From JBBQKG01 sp038326655 (lineage in GTDB: Bacteria > Actinomycetota > Thermoleophilia > Solirubrobacterales > JBBDJG01), in the NCBI GenBank assembly GCA_038326655.1, contig JBBQKG010000030.1, forward strand, positions 1 to 36,403: a DNA stretch of 36,403 nt, in the 5' to 3' direction. Below the pieces are notes generated by a model. The model had not been told where the DNA came from and did no database searches. It saw only the letters and a list, made by a program, of their open reading frames with translations. Position 1 is the stretch's first letter; each line of letters opens with the position of its first letter. Positions 1 to 6,805 of this stretch are shown here, piece by piece. The translations under genes and the position numbers were made by a program.

Positions 1-1
1 T

Positions 2-382
2 GTGCAGCGGGGATACGCGGCGGCTAATCGACGCGACTTCGACATGGTCATCAGAAGCTATGACCCCGGCTACGAGTATTCCCCCGAGCAAGTGGCCCTT
101 CCCGACACGGACCCCGTCTACTACGGCCATGACGGATTCCATAAGTTCTGGCGACAGTTGCTCGAAGCCTTCGACGACGTCCGGCTCGACCCCAAGGAAC
201 TGCTCGACTTGGGGAACGGCGTGCTCGTCACGACCCAGATGAGCGGGCATGGAACGGGAAGCGGCGTCTCCATCAACCAGCAGCTCTTTCAGCTCATGAC
301 TTCTCGCCGAGGCTTGATCGTCCGGCAGGTTGATTTTCAGGATCGCGCCGAAGCCCTCGAAGCCGCCGGCCTCCAGGAGTAG
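2..382 (+). CDS. SnoaL/NTF2-like protein, 5'-truncated by window edge
   Basis: This is the first visible member of a tandem family of small NTF2/SnoaL-fold proteins. The frame is open at the window edge. The apparent GTG at base 2 lines up with the interior of the usual MSQENVEIVRRGY opening, so the true start lies upstream. The visible 126 residues show the family pattern: an N-terminal helix with N-R-R-D-F-D, a Y/F-rich strand, a G-H-D-G-F turn, a hydrophobic strand around L-L-D-L-G, and the ending E-A-L-E-A-A-G-L-Q-E. The family includes polyketide cyclases and many proteins with no known substrate, and nothing here identifies a ligand or reaction. The stop lies 3 nt before the next gene, and its GGAG serves as that gene's Shine-Dalgarno sequence. 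Confidence 0.85.
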   Translation: MQRGYAAANRRDFDMVIRSYDPGYEYSPEQVALPDTDPVYYGHDGFHKFWRQLLEAFDDVRLDPKELLDLGNGVLVTTQMSGHGTGSGVSINQQLFQLMTSRRGLIVRQVDFQDRAEALEAAGLQE

Positions 383-385
383 GCG

Positions 386-784
386 ATGTCGCAGGAGAAC
401 GCGGGGGTTGTGCGCCGGGCTTACGACCTGATGAACCGGGGAGACATCGAGGGGCTTGTCGCCCTGTGTAGTGATGACTTCGTTATGGACATGTCGGAAC
501 GAGTGTTCAATCCGGAGACCTACCGCGGGCATGACGGCATCCGGCGGTTTCACCGGGACGTCAAGGAGGCGTGGGAGAGCTATCAGTGGGACGTTGAGGA
601 AGCACGGGCGACGGGGGATTCGGTCGTAGCGATGCTTCATTGCCGTGGGAAGAGCAGGGAAGGTGCGCCTCCGGTCGATTGGCGTGTCGCCTGGATTTGG
701 AATTTCGAGCGGGGCAGACCCAGTTCGCTTCGCTTCTACCGAGACCGACGGGAGGCTCTCGAAGCCGTGGGCCTCTCGGAGTAG
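386..784 (+). CDS. SnoaL/NTF2-like protein, array member 2
   Basis: 132 residues, a normal length for a single SnoaL-like (cone-shaped alpha+beta barrel) domain. It opens MSQENAGVVRRAYDLMNRGD, the canonical family opening, and has the Y-R-G-H-D-G-I-R-R-F turn near residue 55. It ends E-A-L-E-A-V-G-L-S-E. The start is fixed by homology with neighbouring members and by GGAG 5 nt upstream, which is part of the preceding gene's last codons. It has no signal peptide or membrane segment, so it is presumably cytosolic. It probably forms one transcription unit with its neighbours. The function is unknown: the fold is confident, but a cyclase or isomerase activity is not. Confidence 0.88.
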   Translation: MSQENAGVVRRAYDLMNRGDIEGLVALCSDDFVMDMSERVFNPETYRGHDGIRRFHRDVKEAWESYQWDVEEARATGDSVVAMLHCRGKSREGAPPVDWRVAWIWNFERGRPSSLRFYRDRREALEAVGLSE

Positions 785-787
785 GCG

Positions 788-1189
788 ATGTCTCAGGAGA
801 ACGTGGAGATTGTGCGTCGAGGTACCGACGCGTACAACCGCGGTGACCTCGACGGGATCTTGGAGAACTGGGCGGCCGACGCCGTGTTGGACTGGACCAA
901 CTCTCGCGGATTCGATACGGGCGTCTTTCGGGGGCACGACGAGATCCGGGCGCATTGGCAGCGGTTGCTCGCGGCATTCGACGAAGTTCGGATCGAGCTC
1001 GTTGACCCAATAGAGGTCGAGGACGGCCTCTTGATCGTGGAGAACGTTGGATACCTTCGAGGACGAGACGGCATCGAAGTTCAGACTCGAAGCGCGTGGC
1101 TGATCACGATTCGGGACGGCAAGACGACCTCGTTCACGCTTTACCAGACGAAGCAGGGCGCCCTCGAAGCCGCCGGCATCTCGGAGTAG
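788..1189 (+). CDS. SnoaL/NTF2-like protein, array member 3
   Basis: 133 residues opening MSQENVEIVRRGTDAYNRGD and closing E-A-L-E-A-A-G-I-S-E. By eye it is roughly two-thirds identical to the second domain of the inverted pseudogene at 4204-5035. The two share V-F-R-G-H, E-D-G-L-L-I-V-E-N-V, I-R-D-G-K and T-L-Y-Q-T-K-Q, so they are recent paralogues now on opposite strands. The spacing to its neighbours is 3 nt on both sides. It is probably cytosolic, and its substrate is unknown. The central D-W-x-N-S pocket-lining segment differs from members 2 and 4, so the paralogues may bind different small molecules; that is inference. Confidence 0.88.
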   Translation: MSQENVEIVRRGTDAYNRGDLDGILENWAADAVLDWTNSRGFDTGVFRGHDEIRAHWQRLLAAFDEVRIELVDPIEVEDGLLIVENVGYLRGRDGIEVQTRSAWLITIRDGKTTSFTLYQTKQGALEAAGISE

Positions 1190-1192
1190 GCG

Positions 1193-1591
1193 ATGTCGCA
1201 GGAGAACGTGGAGATCGTGAGGCGCCTGGCGGAGCGGATAAACGCAGACGACATCGACGACATGCTGCGCTTGATCTCGCCCGAAATCGAGTACCACCCG
1301 CGCGCAGACGAACCCGATCCGAGCCCGCACATTGGTCGCGATGCGTACGAACGGCTCGTTCTCGGATTCGTGGAAGCGTTTACCAAAGTCAAGTTCGAGA
1401 TTCTGGAGCTGATCGACGCTGGCGACCGTGTAATCGCCTCGACAATCGTGCACGCCCGGGTAAGTGCCGGCGGCGCTGACGTTAAGGATTCCTACGTCTT
1501 CGTCTACAAGTTGCGGGACGGTCTGATCGTGGAGGGCTGGGAGTACCGGACGAGACAGGAGGCCCTCGAAGCCGTGGAGCTTTCGGAGTAG
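1193..1591 (+). CDS. SnoaL/NTF2-like protein, array member 4
   Basis: 132 residues. It starts MSQENVEIVRRLAERINADD, followed by an acidic D-D-I-D-D-M-L stretch and the E-I-E-Y-H-P-R strand typical of this subgroup. It ends E-A-L-E-A-V-E-L-S-E. The fold is NTF2-like by pattern, and no catalytic assignment is possible. The ATG is preceded by GGAGTAGGCG, in which GAGTAG is the end of member 3, so translation is probably coupled. The divergence between members is high in the body and very low at the two ends. Confidence 0.88.
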   Translation: MSQENVEIVRRLAERINADDIDDMLRLISPEIEYHPRADEPDPSPHIGRDAYERLVLGFVEAFTKVKFEILELIDAGDRVIASTIVHARVSAGGADVKDSYVFVYKLRDGLIVEGWEYRTRQEALEAVELSE

Positions 1592-1594
1592 GCG

Positions 1595-2044
1595 ATGTCG
1601 CAGGAGAACGTTGAACTGACCCGCGCCTATTTCGACGAAACCGCTCGCACCAGCCAGGAAGGCCTCGACCCCGAAGCCACGATTTCCAAGATGGTCGAAC
1701 TCTATGACCCGGAAATCGAAACGGATACTTCCGAGGCTCCGTTGGACCTCAGCGGGGTCTACCAAGGAATAGAGGGCGCGCGGCAGTGGCTGCGAGGGTG
1801 GTTTGCCGCCTGGGAAGCCCTCCAATTCGAATACGAAGTGGTTGATGCCGGGGACCGGGTGGTCACGTTGCTTGACTTGCGGATGCGCGGGCGCTCTACC
1901 GGCATCGAGGTGGCGCTAGGGAAGCACGCATGGGTAACCACGTTCAGAGACGGGTTGATGGTCCACACCAAGCTCTACATGAGCCAGTCGGAAGCCCTCG
2001 AAGCCGTGGGGCTGTCGGAGCAAGACGTTCACGCCGACGCCTGA
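1595..2044 (+). CDS. SnoaL/NTF2-like protein, array member 5 with C-terminal extension
   Basis: 149 residues, longer than its neighbours. The N-terminal region carries an insertion (T-S-Q-E-G-L-D-P-E-A-T-I-S-K). The C-terminus runs past the usual A-V-G-L-S-E with Q-D-V-H-A-D-A. The same extension (E-Q-D-A-H-A-D-S) ends the unrelated gene at 2540-3259, and E-Q-D-T-H-A-G-S ends the inverted pseudogene at 4204. The extension is therefore an alternative end module within the family. The start MSQENVELTR and the 3-nt spacing to member 4 are standard. The function is unknown. Confidence 0.86.
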   Translation: MSQENVELTRAYFDETARTSQEGLDPEATISKMVELYDPEIETDTSEAPLDLSGVYQGIEGARQWLRGWFAAWEALQFEYEVVDAGDRVVTLLDLRMRGRSTGIEVALGKHAWVTTFRDGLMVHTKLYMSQSEALEAVGLSEQDVHADA

Positions 2045-2050
2045 GCTGCG

Positions 2051-2066
2051 GGATACTGCGCGGGCG
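2051..2066 (+). promoter_or_regulatory. GATACT -10-like box in a repeated start module
   Basis: The block GGATACTGCGCGGGCG directly precedes the ATG of the next SnoaL gene. GATACT (2052-2057) matches the sigma-70 -10 consensus at four of six bases. The same block recurs before 2540 (+), 4179 (-) and 5035 (-). It would place the RNA start within a few bases of the ATG. No clear -35 box is seen. The assignment rests on the recurrence. Confidence 0.45.
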
Positions 2067-2492
2067 ATGTCGCAAGAGACCGTTGAGCTCCACCGCCGCT
2101 CCGTAGAGGCGTTCAACACGCGCGATGTAGAGGCGTTCATCGCATTCTGTGATGCGGACATTGAACTCCACTCGACCGTTACGGTGCCCGGCGGCGCCGT
2201 CTACCACGGGCACGATGGGGTTCGAAGATGGCATCAAGACCTCGAGGATGGGTGGGGCGACGGCCTTAGCGTCGAGGCGGAGGCGTACTTCGACCTCGGC
2301 GAGCACACAATCACGTTCCATGTGCTGCACGGACGTGGACGACAAAGCGATGCCGAGGTGGCGATGCCAGCCGCCCATTTGTGCAGATGGCGCGACGGCC
2401 AGATCATCTTCTTCAAGGGGTACTCCCGCAGAGAGGACGCGCTCAGGGACCTGGGCATCTCCGATGACGAGCTCGGACCGCCAGCCAGCTGA
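2067..2492 (+). CDS. SnoaL/NTF2-like protein, array member 6
   Basis: 141 residues opening MSQETVELHRRSVEAFNTRD, then I-A-F-C-D-A-D-I-E-L-H-S and V-Y-H-G-H-D-G-V-R-R-W, a clear SnoaL-like pattern. The C-terminal end differs from the other members (L-R-D-L-G-I-S-D-D-E-L-G-P-P-A-S). Unlike members 2-5 it is not stop-to-start coupled. A 22-nt gap with a GATACT box separates it from member 5, so it may have its own promoter. The function is unknown. Confidence 0.87.
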   Translation: MSQETVELHRRSVEAFNTRDVEAFIAFCDADIELHSTVTVPGGAVYHGHDGVRRWHQDLEDGWGDGLSVEAEAYFDLGEHTITFHVLHGRGRQSDAEVAMPAAHLCRWRDGQIIFFKGYSRREDALRDLGISDDELGPPAS

Positions 2493-2522
2493 CTCACACC
2501 TGAGCCGACCGGCCTGAAGTTG

Positions 2523-2539
2523 GGGATACTGAGCGGGCG
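2523..2539 (+). promoter_or_regulatory. GATACT -10-like box in a repeated start module, second copy
   Basis: GGGATACTGAGCGGGCG lies immediately before the ATG at 2540 and is almost identical to the block at 2051-2066. GATACT occupies 2525-2530. The gene downstream has a body unrelated to SnoaL, so the start module has been kept or acquired independently of what it drives. Confidence 0.42.
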
Positions 2540-3259
2540 ATGTCGCAGAAGAACGTGACGAATGAGCGTGTGCTCTACGCGGCCGACAACAATGCTCGTT
2601 GGTGCGACTTGGTTTGCCGCTCCCACGGCATTCCCACTGCCATGCAGGACGGGCTGTGGGTGGCGTTGGAGCGTTCTCCGGACCTGTATCCGGATGCCGT
2701 GACACTCCTTCCCGGCATCGCCGCTGAGGACGTGCTCGGAGCGGTGCAGGCGGGGCCGGGATGTTCGGTGAAGGACAGCTTCGCCGCGCTCGACCTGACG
2801 CAGATGGGCTTTTCCGAGCTCTTCCGGGCGCAGTGGCTCTTCCGCGAGCCTGGGCCTTTGCCGCAGAGCCGTGCGCTGGGCTGGACCGTTGTCGAGACCG
2901 ACGAACGTCTCCATGAGTGGGCGCAGGCCGCTGGCCTTTCGGGCACGCTCCAGAGCGGCCTCTTGCGCGAGCCATCGGTGCGCATCCTCGCCGCATACGG
3001 CCGCGACGGTCTCAGCGCTGGCGCCATCGCGAATCAGACGGCAATGGTGGTCGGGGTGAGCAACGTCTTCACGACAACGATCACCGCTGAGGAGGCCTGG
3101 GCCGGGATTGTGGACGCGCTTGGGGTCATCTTTCCGTCCTCATCGCTCGCGGGCTACGAGCAGGGCGACGACATGCAACCCGCCCTGGCGAATGGCTTCG
3201 CTGAGATCGGCGACCTTCGAGTGTGGCTGTCGGAGCAAGACGCTCACGCCGACTCCTGA
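2540..3259 (+). CDS. Unrecognised 239-residue protein with SnoaL-array ends
   Basis: I do not recognise a family with confidence. The body has a W-C-D-L-V-C-R-S-H-G segment near residue 25, L-Y-P-D-A-V-T-L near 50, and P-G-C-S-V-K-D-S-F-A near 75. Towards the C-terminus comes A-I-A-N-Q-T-A-M-V-V-G-V-S-N-V-F. That last part resembles the core strand of some GNAT-like proteins, so a divergent acyltransferase-type fold is possible but weak. No signal peptide or membrane helix is seen. Two features tie it to the neighbouring array: it opens MSQKNV and it ends W-L-S-E-Q-D-A-H-A-D-S, both near copies of array sequences. It looks like a foreign body placed between SnoaL end modules. Confidence 0.75.
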   Translation: MSQKNVTNERVLYAADNNARWCDLVCRSHGIPTAMQDGLWVALERSPDLYPDAVTLLPGIAAEDVLGAVQAGPGCSVKDSFAALDLTQMGFSELFRAQWLFREPGPLPQSRALGWTVVETDERLHEWAQAAGLSGTLQSGLLREPSVRILAAYGRDGLSAGAIANQTAMVVGVSNVFTTTITAEEAWAGIVDALGVIFPSSSLAGYEQGDDMQPALANGFAEIGDLRVWLSEQDAHADS

Positions 3260-3410
3260 GCGACGCGACGCTCACGGCCTCGCTGAGCCTCGGTCGCCGA
3301 CTTCCGTGGGCGGTGTACTCAGACGAGGAGCTCAACACGGAATGCGGGCTGACCGCGTGTTGACCTGGGCGTTGATCCGGGCCACTTTTCGAACCGCGCA
3401 GCCTCGGCGC

Positions 3411-3440
3411 GGAAAACGAAAAACCCCGCCGGAGCGGGGC
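3411..3440 (-). terminator. Rho-independent terminator downstream of tRNA-Gly
   Basis: On the minus strand CCCCGC-TCCG-GCGGGG (3439 down to 3424) forms a 6-bp G/C stem with a 4-nt loop. It is followed by TTTTTCG and then TTTTCC. It lies 12 nt beyond the tRNA 3' end and has the classic stem plus T-tract form. Confidence 0.8.
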
Positions 3441-3451
3441 TTTCGTCCCAA

Positions 3452-3523
3452 GCGGACGGCGGGGCTCGAACCCGTGACCTTCGGCTTGGGAAGCCGACGC
3501 TCTACCAACTGAGCTACGTCCGC
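3452..3523 (-). tRNA. tRNA-Gly, anticodon CCC
   Basis: The minus strand folds into a complete 72-nt cloverleaf. The acceptor arms GCGGACG/CGTCCGC pair perfectly. The D arm is GCTC-AGTTGGTA-GAGC. The anticodon stem TCGGC/GCCGA carries the loop TTCCCAA, giving anticodon CCC. The T arm is ACGGG-TTCGAGC-CCCGC, with one A/C mismatch at the outer pair. CCA is not encoded. The gene sits between the + strand SnoaL array and its inverted, decaying counterpart, a position often used by mobile DNA. Confidence 0.93.
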
Positions 3524-3531
3524 GCGCCCGC

Positions 3532-3537
3532 ATTGTA
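3532..3537 (-). promoter_or_regulatory. -10 box of tRNA-Gly
   Basis: TACAAT on the minus strand lies 8 nt upstream of the tRNA 5' end, so the predicted RNA start nearly coincides with the mature 5' end. No convincing -35 box is seen at the expected distance. Confidence 0.55.
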
Positions 3538-3601
3538 GAGCCGTAACCTGGCCTCCGGCTGACCCCGAGAACCGGCCGCGGCAACACCTGGGACACGTCG
3601 C

Positions 3602-4179
3602 CTACGCCGCCAGGCCGGCGGCTTCGAGGGCTTCCGCGAGGGCTTGATCCTGGTCGTAGTACTCCTGGATGCGGATCACCATGCCGTCCTTCAACGTCCA
3701 GACCATTGCAAACGCCTCGGTGAGCCTGACCCCGCTGGCCTGAGCGCGCATCGGAACGTTTGCGAGGACCACGATCCGCTCTCCCAGGTCGATCAGTTCC
3801 ACAGGCTTTACGTAGACCTCACGCGCCGAAGACCTCGGCAGTGCTCGCCACGTACCTGCGGTAGCCCTCCAGACCGCGATAACTCGGCTCCAGGAGCCCG
3901 GCCTCCACCCAGTTGCGGGCTGGGTGGTACTCGAACTCCGGGTGGTAGCCGATTCCGACCGCGTCCAAGTCGCGGCGGTTGTACGCCTCCACTGCGAGCC
4001 GAGCGGTTCGCCACACCGCCGCCTGGCGGAGCCGCGAGCTGGGCGGCAGTTTGGCGAGCCGGCGACAAGGCTGCGGCGACCCGAGGAAAACGCAGAAAAA
4101 GTCGCTGATCGAGCGTGCGGCTCGACCGCTCACCCACACTGAGCGGCTTGCGGATCATCTCCACGTCCTCTTGCGCCAT
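3602..4179 (-). pseudogene. SnoaL-like pseudogene with an insertion and a frameshift
   Basis: Three frames must be joined to read one SnoaL-like protein. The start MAQEDVEMIRK (from 4179) is followed by about 110-120 nt with no family counterpart (roughly 4030-4146). The domain then resumes in another frame as A-V-E-A-Y-N-R-R-D-L-D-A-V, with E-F-E-Y-H-P and Y-R-G-L-E-G-Y-R-R. That frame hits TGA near 3828. A one-base shift there restores R-E-V-Y-V-K-P-V-E-L-I-D-L-G-E-R and runs to the family ending A-L-E-A-A-G-L-A-A. The inserted stretch contains T-rich runs unlike the surroundings. A functional product is unlikely unless the shifts are sequencing errors. Confidence 0.8.
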
Positions 4180-4196
4180 CGCCCGCGGCAGTATGC
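4180..4196 (-). promoter_or_regulatory. CATACT -10-like box, start module copy on minus strand
   Basis: The minus strand reads GCATACTGCCGCGGGCG and then ATG (4179). It matches the blocks at 2051 and 2523 apart from small changes. CATACT lies at 4195-4190. The promoter module is kept although the gene behind it is broken. Confidence 0.4.
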
Positions 4197-4203
4197 CTGA
4201 CGC

Positions 4204-5035
4204 TCAGGAGCCGGCGTGTGTGTCTTGCTCCGGCAGGCCGGCGGCTTCGAGGGCTTCCTGCTTCGTCTGGTAGAGCGTGAGCGAAGTCTGCTTGCCGTCC
4301 CGAATCCTGACCAGCCAGGCGCTGTGAGCCTGAGTTTCGATCCCCTCGCCCTCGAAAGTGTGCGACGTTCTCCACGATCAAGAGGCCGTCCTCGATTTCT
4401 GTTGCGTCACCGAGCTCGAGCCGAACTTCCTCGAATGCCTCGAAGAACCGCTCCGCAAACGCCCGGATCTCGCCGTGTCCCCGAAAGACGCCGGCATCGA
4501 ATCCGTGGGAGTTGGACCAGTCCCACACGGCGTCGGGCGCCCAGGCCTGCAAAGTACCGTCGAGATCCCCACGGTTGAACGCGTCGAACCCCCGGCGGGT
4601 GATCTCCACGTTCTTCTCCGACAGCGCCCGCTCCTCGAGGCCGGCGGCTTCGAAAGCCAGCGCTCGATCATCCCCGAAGTACGCCCACTCGATGGGCCGG
4701 CCGTCGCGGAACGTCCATACATTCCAGACACGGGCCTCGACCCGGACGCCGCTTGCTTTTCCGCGACCGCCCGTCCGGATGAACGCGAGCACCTTGTCGC
4801 CTGCGTCGATCAACTCTTCGGGTTCCCAGTCGATCTGTCCCTGATCCCATATCTCCCGTTCGCGCTCACCGAAGGCGCGCGCCTGATCGCGACCACGGAG
4901 CACCACCGGGTTTATCAGGCGGCGCGAGAAGTCGGCAACGAATGCCGGCGGGACCAGGTCCCAAAACGCATCGTCGTCCCCCTGGTCAAGTGACGCGTAG
5001 AGGCGCCGCACAAGCTCCACGTTCTTCTCCGACAT
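4204..5035 (-). pseudogene. Two-domain SnoaL fusion, second domain frameshifted
   Basis: The ATG at 5035 opens MSEKNVELVRRLYASLDQGD, a complete SnoaL-like domain of about 135 residues. The text then runs without a stop into L-S-E-K-N-V-E-I-T-R-R-G-F-D-A-F-N-R-G-D, a second complete domain. At the join (4619-4636) the array's usual GAG-TAG-GCG-ATG-TCG has become GAG-CGG-GCG-CTG-TCG. Both stop and start are lost, so this is a former two-gene junction. CTG could still serve as a weak start, since GAGGAG lies in front of it. The second domain breaks near 4340-4358 (cgagggcgagggg). A one-base shift restores I-E-T-Q-A-H-S-A-W through T-K-Q-E-A-L-E-A-A-G-L and a stop at 4204-4206. It is closest to array member 3. 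Confidence 0.8.
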
Positions 5036-5052
5036 CCCCCACGCAGTATCCC
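5036..5052 (-). promoter_or_regulatory. GATACT -10-like box, start module copy on minus strand
   Basis: The minus strand reads GGGATACTGCGTGGGGG and then ATG (5035), the fourth copy of the GATACT start module. GATACT lies at 5050-5045. Confidence 0.42.
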
Positions 5053-5123
5053 GCGCCGGCACTCCGCAGCGGCGGCCGGCGTTCAGGAGACGTTCATCTT
5101 CACCGACCTACGCTGGGGCGATC

Positions 5124-6764
5124 GTGGAAACCAGCCTCCTACGCGGCGAGCGGCGCGCACCGCCCTGGCGCTGGTACCGGCTGGGGTTCGAACGGCCGCG
5201 CTCGGAAGACGTCTCGTCGCGCGAGGGAGCATCGCCGGGCGCGGACTCCCGCCTCCGGGCCGCAACGCTTGGCGCCCTCGGGGCGCTGATCGCGCTGGCG
5301 GCACTGCTGCGATTCCGGGGACTGGGAGCCCAGGGATTCTGGTTCGACGAGGCTCGCACGGCCTGGCTCGTGCACACGACGCCGGCGAAGTTGCTGGGAG
5401 CGCTTCCCCACACGGAGTCCAACCCGCCGCTGTACTACCTGCTGGCCTGGGGATGGGTACGGCTGTTCGGCGACACCGAGACCGGCCTGCGCTCCCTGTC
5501 CGCGCTCGCGGGCGTGCTGACCGTGCCGGTGGCCTACCTTGCGGGCAGGGCGCTGGCGACGCGGCGCGTGGGACTGGCGGCCGCGGCGCTCGTTGCGGTC
5601 AATCCGCTCCTCGTGTGGTACTCGCAGGAGGCGCGGTCCTATGCCCTCGTGGTGCTCTTCGCGGCGCTGTCGTTCTGGCTCTTCTGCCGCACGCGCGCCC
5701 GGCCGACGCCAAAGGCGCTGGCGTGCTGGGCCGGGGCCAGCGCCCTCGCCCTCTGCACCCACTATTTCGCCGTCTTCCTGATCCTGCCGGAGGCGTTGCT
5801 CCTACTCGCGGCGCGACAGCCGTCGCGGGCCTGGCGGCTCGGCGCCGTGGCGGCGGTCGGTGCCGTGGGGCTCGCGATGATTCCGATGGCCTACCGGGAG
5901 CGATCTCACGCGCCGTGGATCGGCCGGATCCCGCTCGGTACTCGGCTCGACCAGATCGTCCACCAGTTCCTGGTCGGGTTCCCACCGGCCGCCGGGCCCG
6001 CAGCGGTCGTCGTCGCAGGCATCGCGGTCGCGGCCGCGCTGGGGATGCTGGCGCTGCGCGCGAATCCGGCCGAACGCCGCGCGGCGGCCCTCGCGGCGGC
6101 GGTCGGAGTGCCCACGGTCGCCCTGCCGCTCGTGTTGGCTGTGGCCGGAGTCGACTATCTCAACACTCGCAACGTGATCGCCGCGCTGGTGCCGCTCGCC
6201 GTGGTCGCCGCCGCCGGTTTCGGCGCCCGACGCGCCGGGCTCGCGGGTCTTGCCGCGATGCTGATGGTCGCTGCCGCATCGCTGTCGGTGGTCGTCTCGG
6301 TGGCGGCGCACCCCGCCGATCAAAAGCTCCATCTGCGCCAGGTCGCTGCGGCCCTTGGTCCCACGCGCGCCCCGAGGGCGGTCTTGCTCGACAGCGCCAG
6401 CACCTTCGCGCTGTCACTCGCCTTCTACCGGCACGACATCTGGTGGTCCCCGCCGGGGGGAGCCCGCGTGGCCGAGATCGACGTCCTCCGCAAGCTGCCG
6501 CCGGTCACGTCATGCCGTGATGACTGGTGGGGTTCCGCCTGTCATTACGGCGGGCGCCCCCCACTTCACGGCCCGCCGGCGCGCGGCTTCCGGCTCGTGT
6601 CCTCTCACAGGGTCGGCGGCTTTCAGATCGCGCGCTACCGCGCGAGTCGACCGATCCGCATCTATCCCCATCAGCCATTCGAGACCCGGCCGCGGCCCGG
6701 CTTCCGGCCGGCAAGCCGAAACCATCTCCTGCTCAGTCCGGAGCGGCCACCCGTGCTTCCCTGA
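5124..6764 (+). CDS. Polytopic membrane glycosyltransferase, GT39/ArnT-PMT-like
   Basis: 546 residues with many hydrophobic helices, starting at about residue 48. The first periplasmic loop has G-F-W-F-D-E-A-R (D75, E76), the acidic pair typical of GT-C enzymes of the PMT/ArnT superfamily. P-P-L-Y-Y-L-L-A-W follows near residue 100. The helices L-A-G-R-A-L through V-N-P-L-L-V-W-Y-S-Q-E-A-R-S-Y-A match the superfamily layout. Such enzymes use polyprenyl-phosphate sugars to glycosylate lipids, polymers or proteins outside the membrane. The acceptor cannot be told here. The GTG start has GGGG 8 nt upstream. The C-terminal 120 residues form a soluble domain with four Cys. It lies convergent with the htrA-like gene. 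Confidence 0.85.
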   Translation: METSLLRGERRAPPWRWYRLGFERPRSEDVSSREGASPGADSRLRAATLGALGALIALAALLRFRGLGAQGFWFDEARTAWLVHTTPAKLLGALPHTESNPPLYYLLAWGWVRLFGDTETGLRSLSALAGVLTVPVAYLAGRALATRRVGLAAAALVAVNPLLVWYSQEARSYALVVLFAALSFWLFCRTRARPTPKALACWAGASALALCTHYFAVFLILPEALLLLAARQPSRAWRLGAVAAVGAVGLAMIPMAYRERSHAPWIGRIPLGTRLDQIVHQFLVGFPPAAGPAAVVVAGIAVAAALGMLALRANPAERRAAALAAAVGVPTVALPLVLAVAGVDYLNTRNVIAALVPLAVVAAAGFGARRAGLAGLAAMLMVAAASLSVVVSVAAHPADQKLHLRQVAAALGPTRAPRAVLLDSASTFALSLAFYRHDIWWSPPGGARVAEIDVLRKLPPVTSCRDDWWGSACHYGGRPPLHGPPARGFRLVSSHRVGGFQIARYRASRPIRIYPHQPFETRPRPGFRPASRNHLLLSPERPPVLP

Positions 6765-6805
6765 CGGGAACGGAGGCCGCGGAGGCCGCCCGGTCGCTCA
6801 GATCG

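Larger units (their letters stand above)
364..1612 (+). repeat. Recurrent stop/SD/start junction of the SnoaL array
   Basis: Four junctions share GGAGTAGGCGATGTCGCA or a one- to two-base variant, at about 376-393, 778-795, 1183-1200 and 1585-1602. Upstream, the conserved coding text CCCTCGAAGCCG (...A-L-E-A) precedes each. Downstream, GGAGAACG follows. Within each block the final GAG codon and TAG stop supply GGAG as the Shine-Dalgarno sequence 5 nt before the next ATG. The gene bodies between the blocks are far less similar. Confidence 0.85.

Noticed and set aside
1944..2996. Long minus-strand frame antisense to the SnoaL genes
   Set aside because: It lies opposite intact family members with conserved starts and ends, and its translation is Arg/Pro/Ala-rich without motifs. 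It is a shadow of G/C-rich coding DNA.
4130..4340. C-terminal part of the 310-residue minus-strand frame
   Set aside because: After about 4350 this frame reads nonsense, while the +1 frame resumes the SnoaL sequence, so the true product does not include it.
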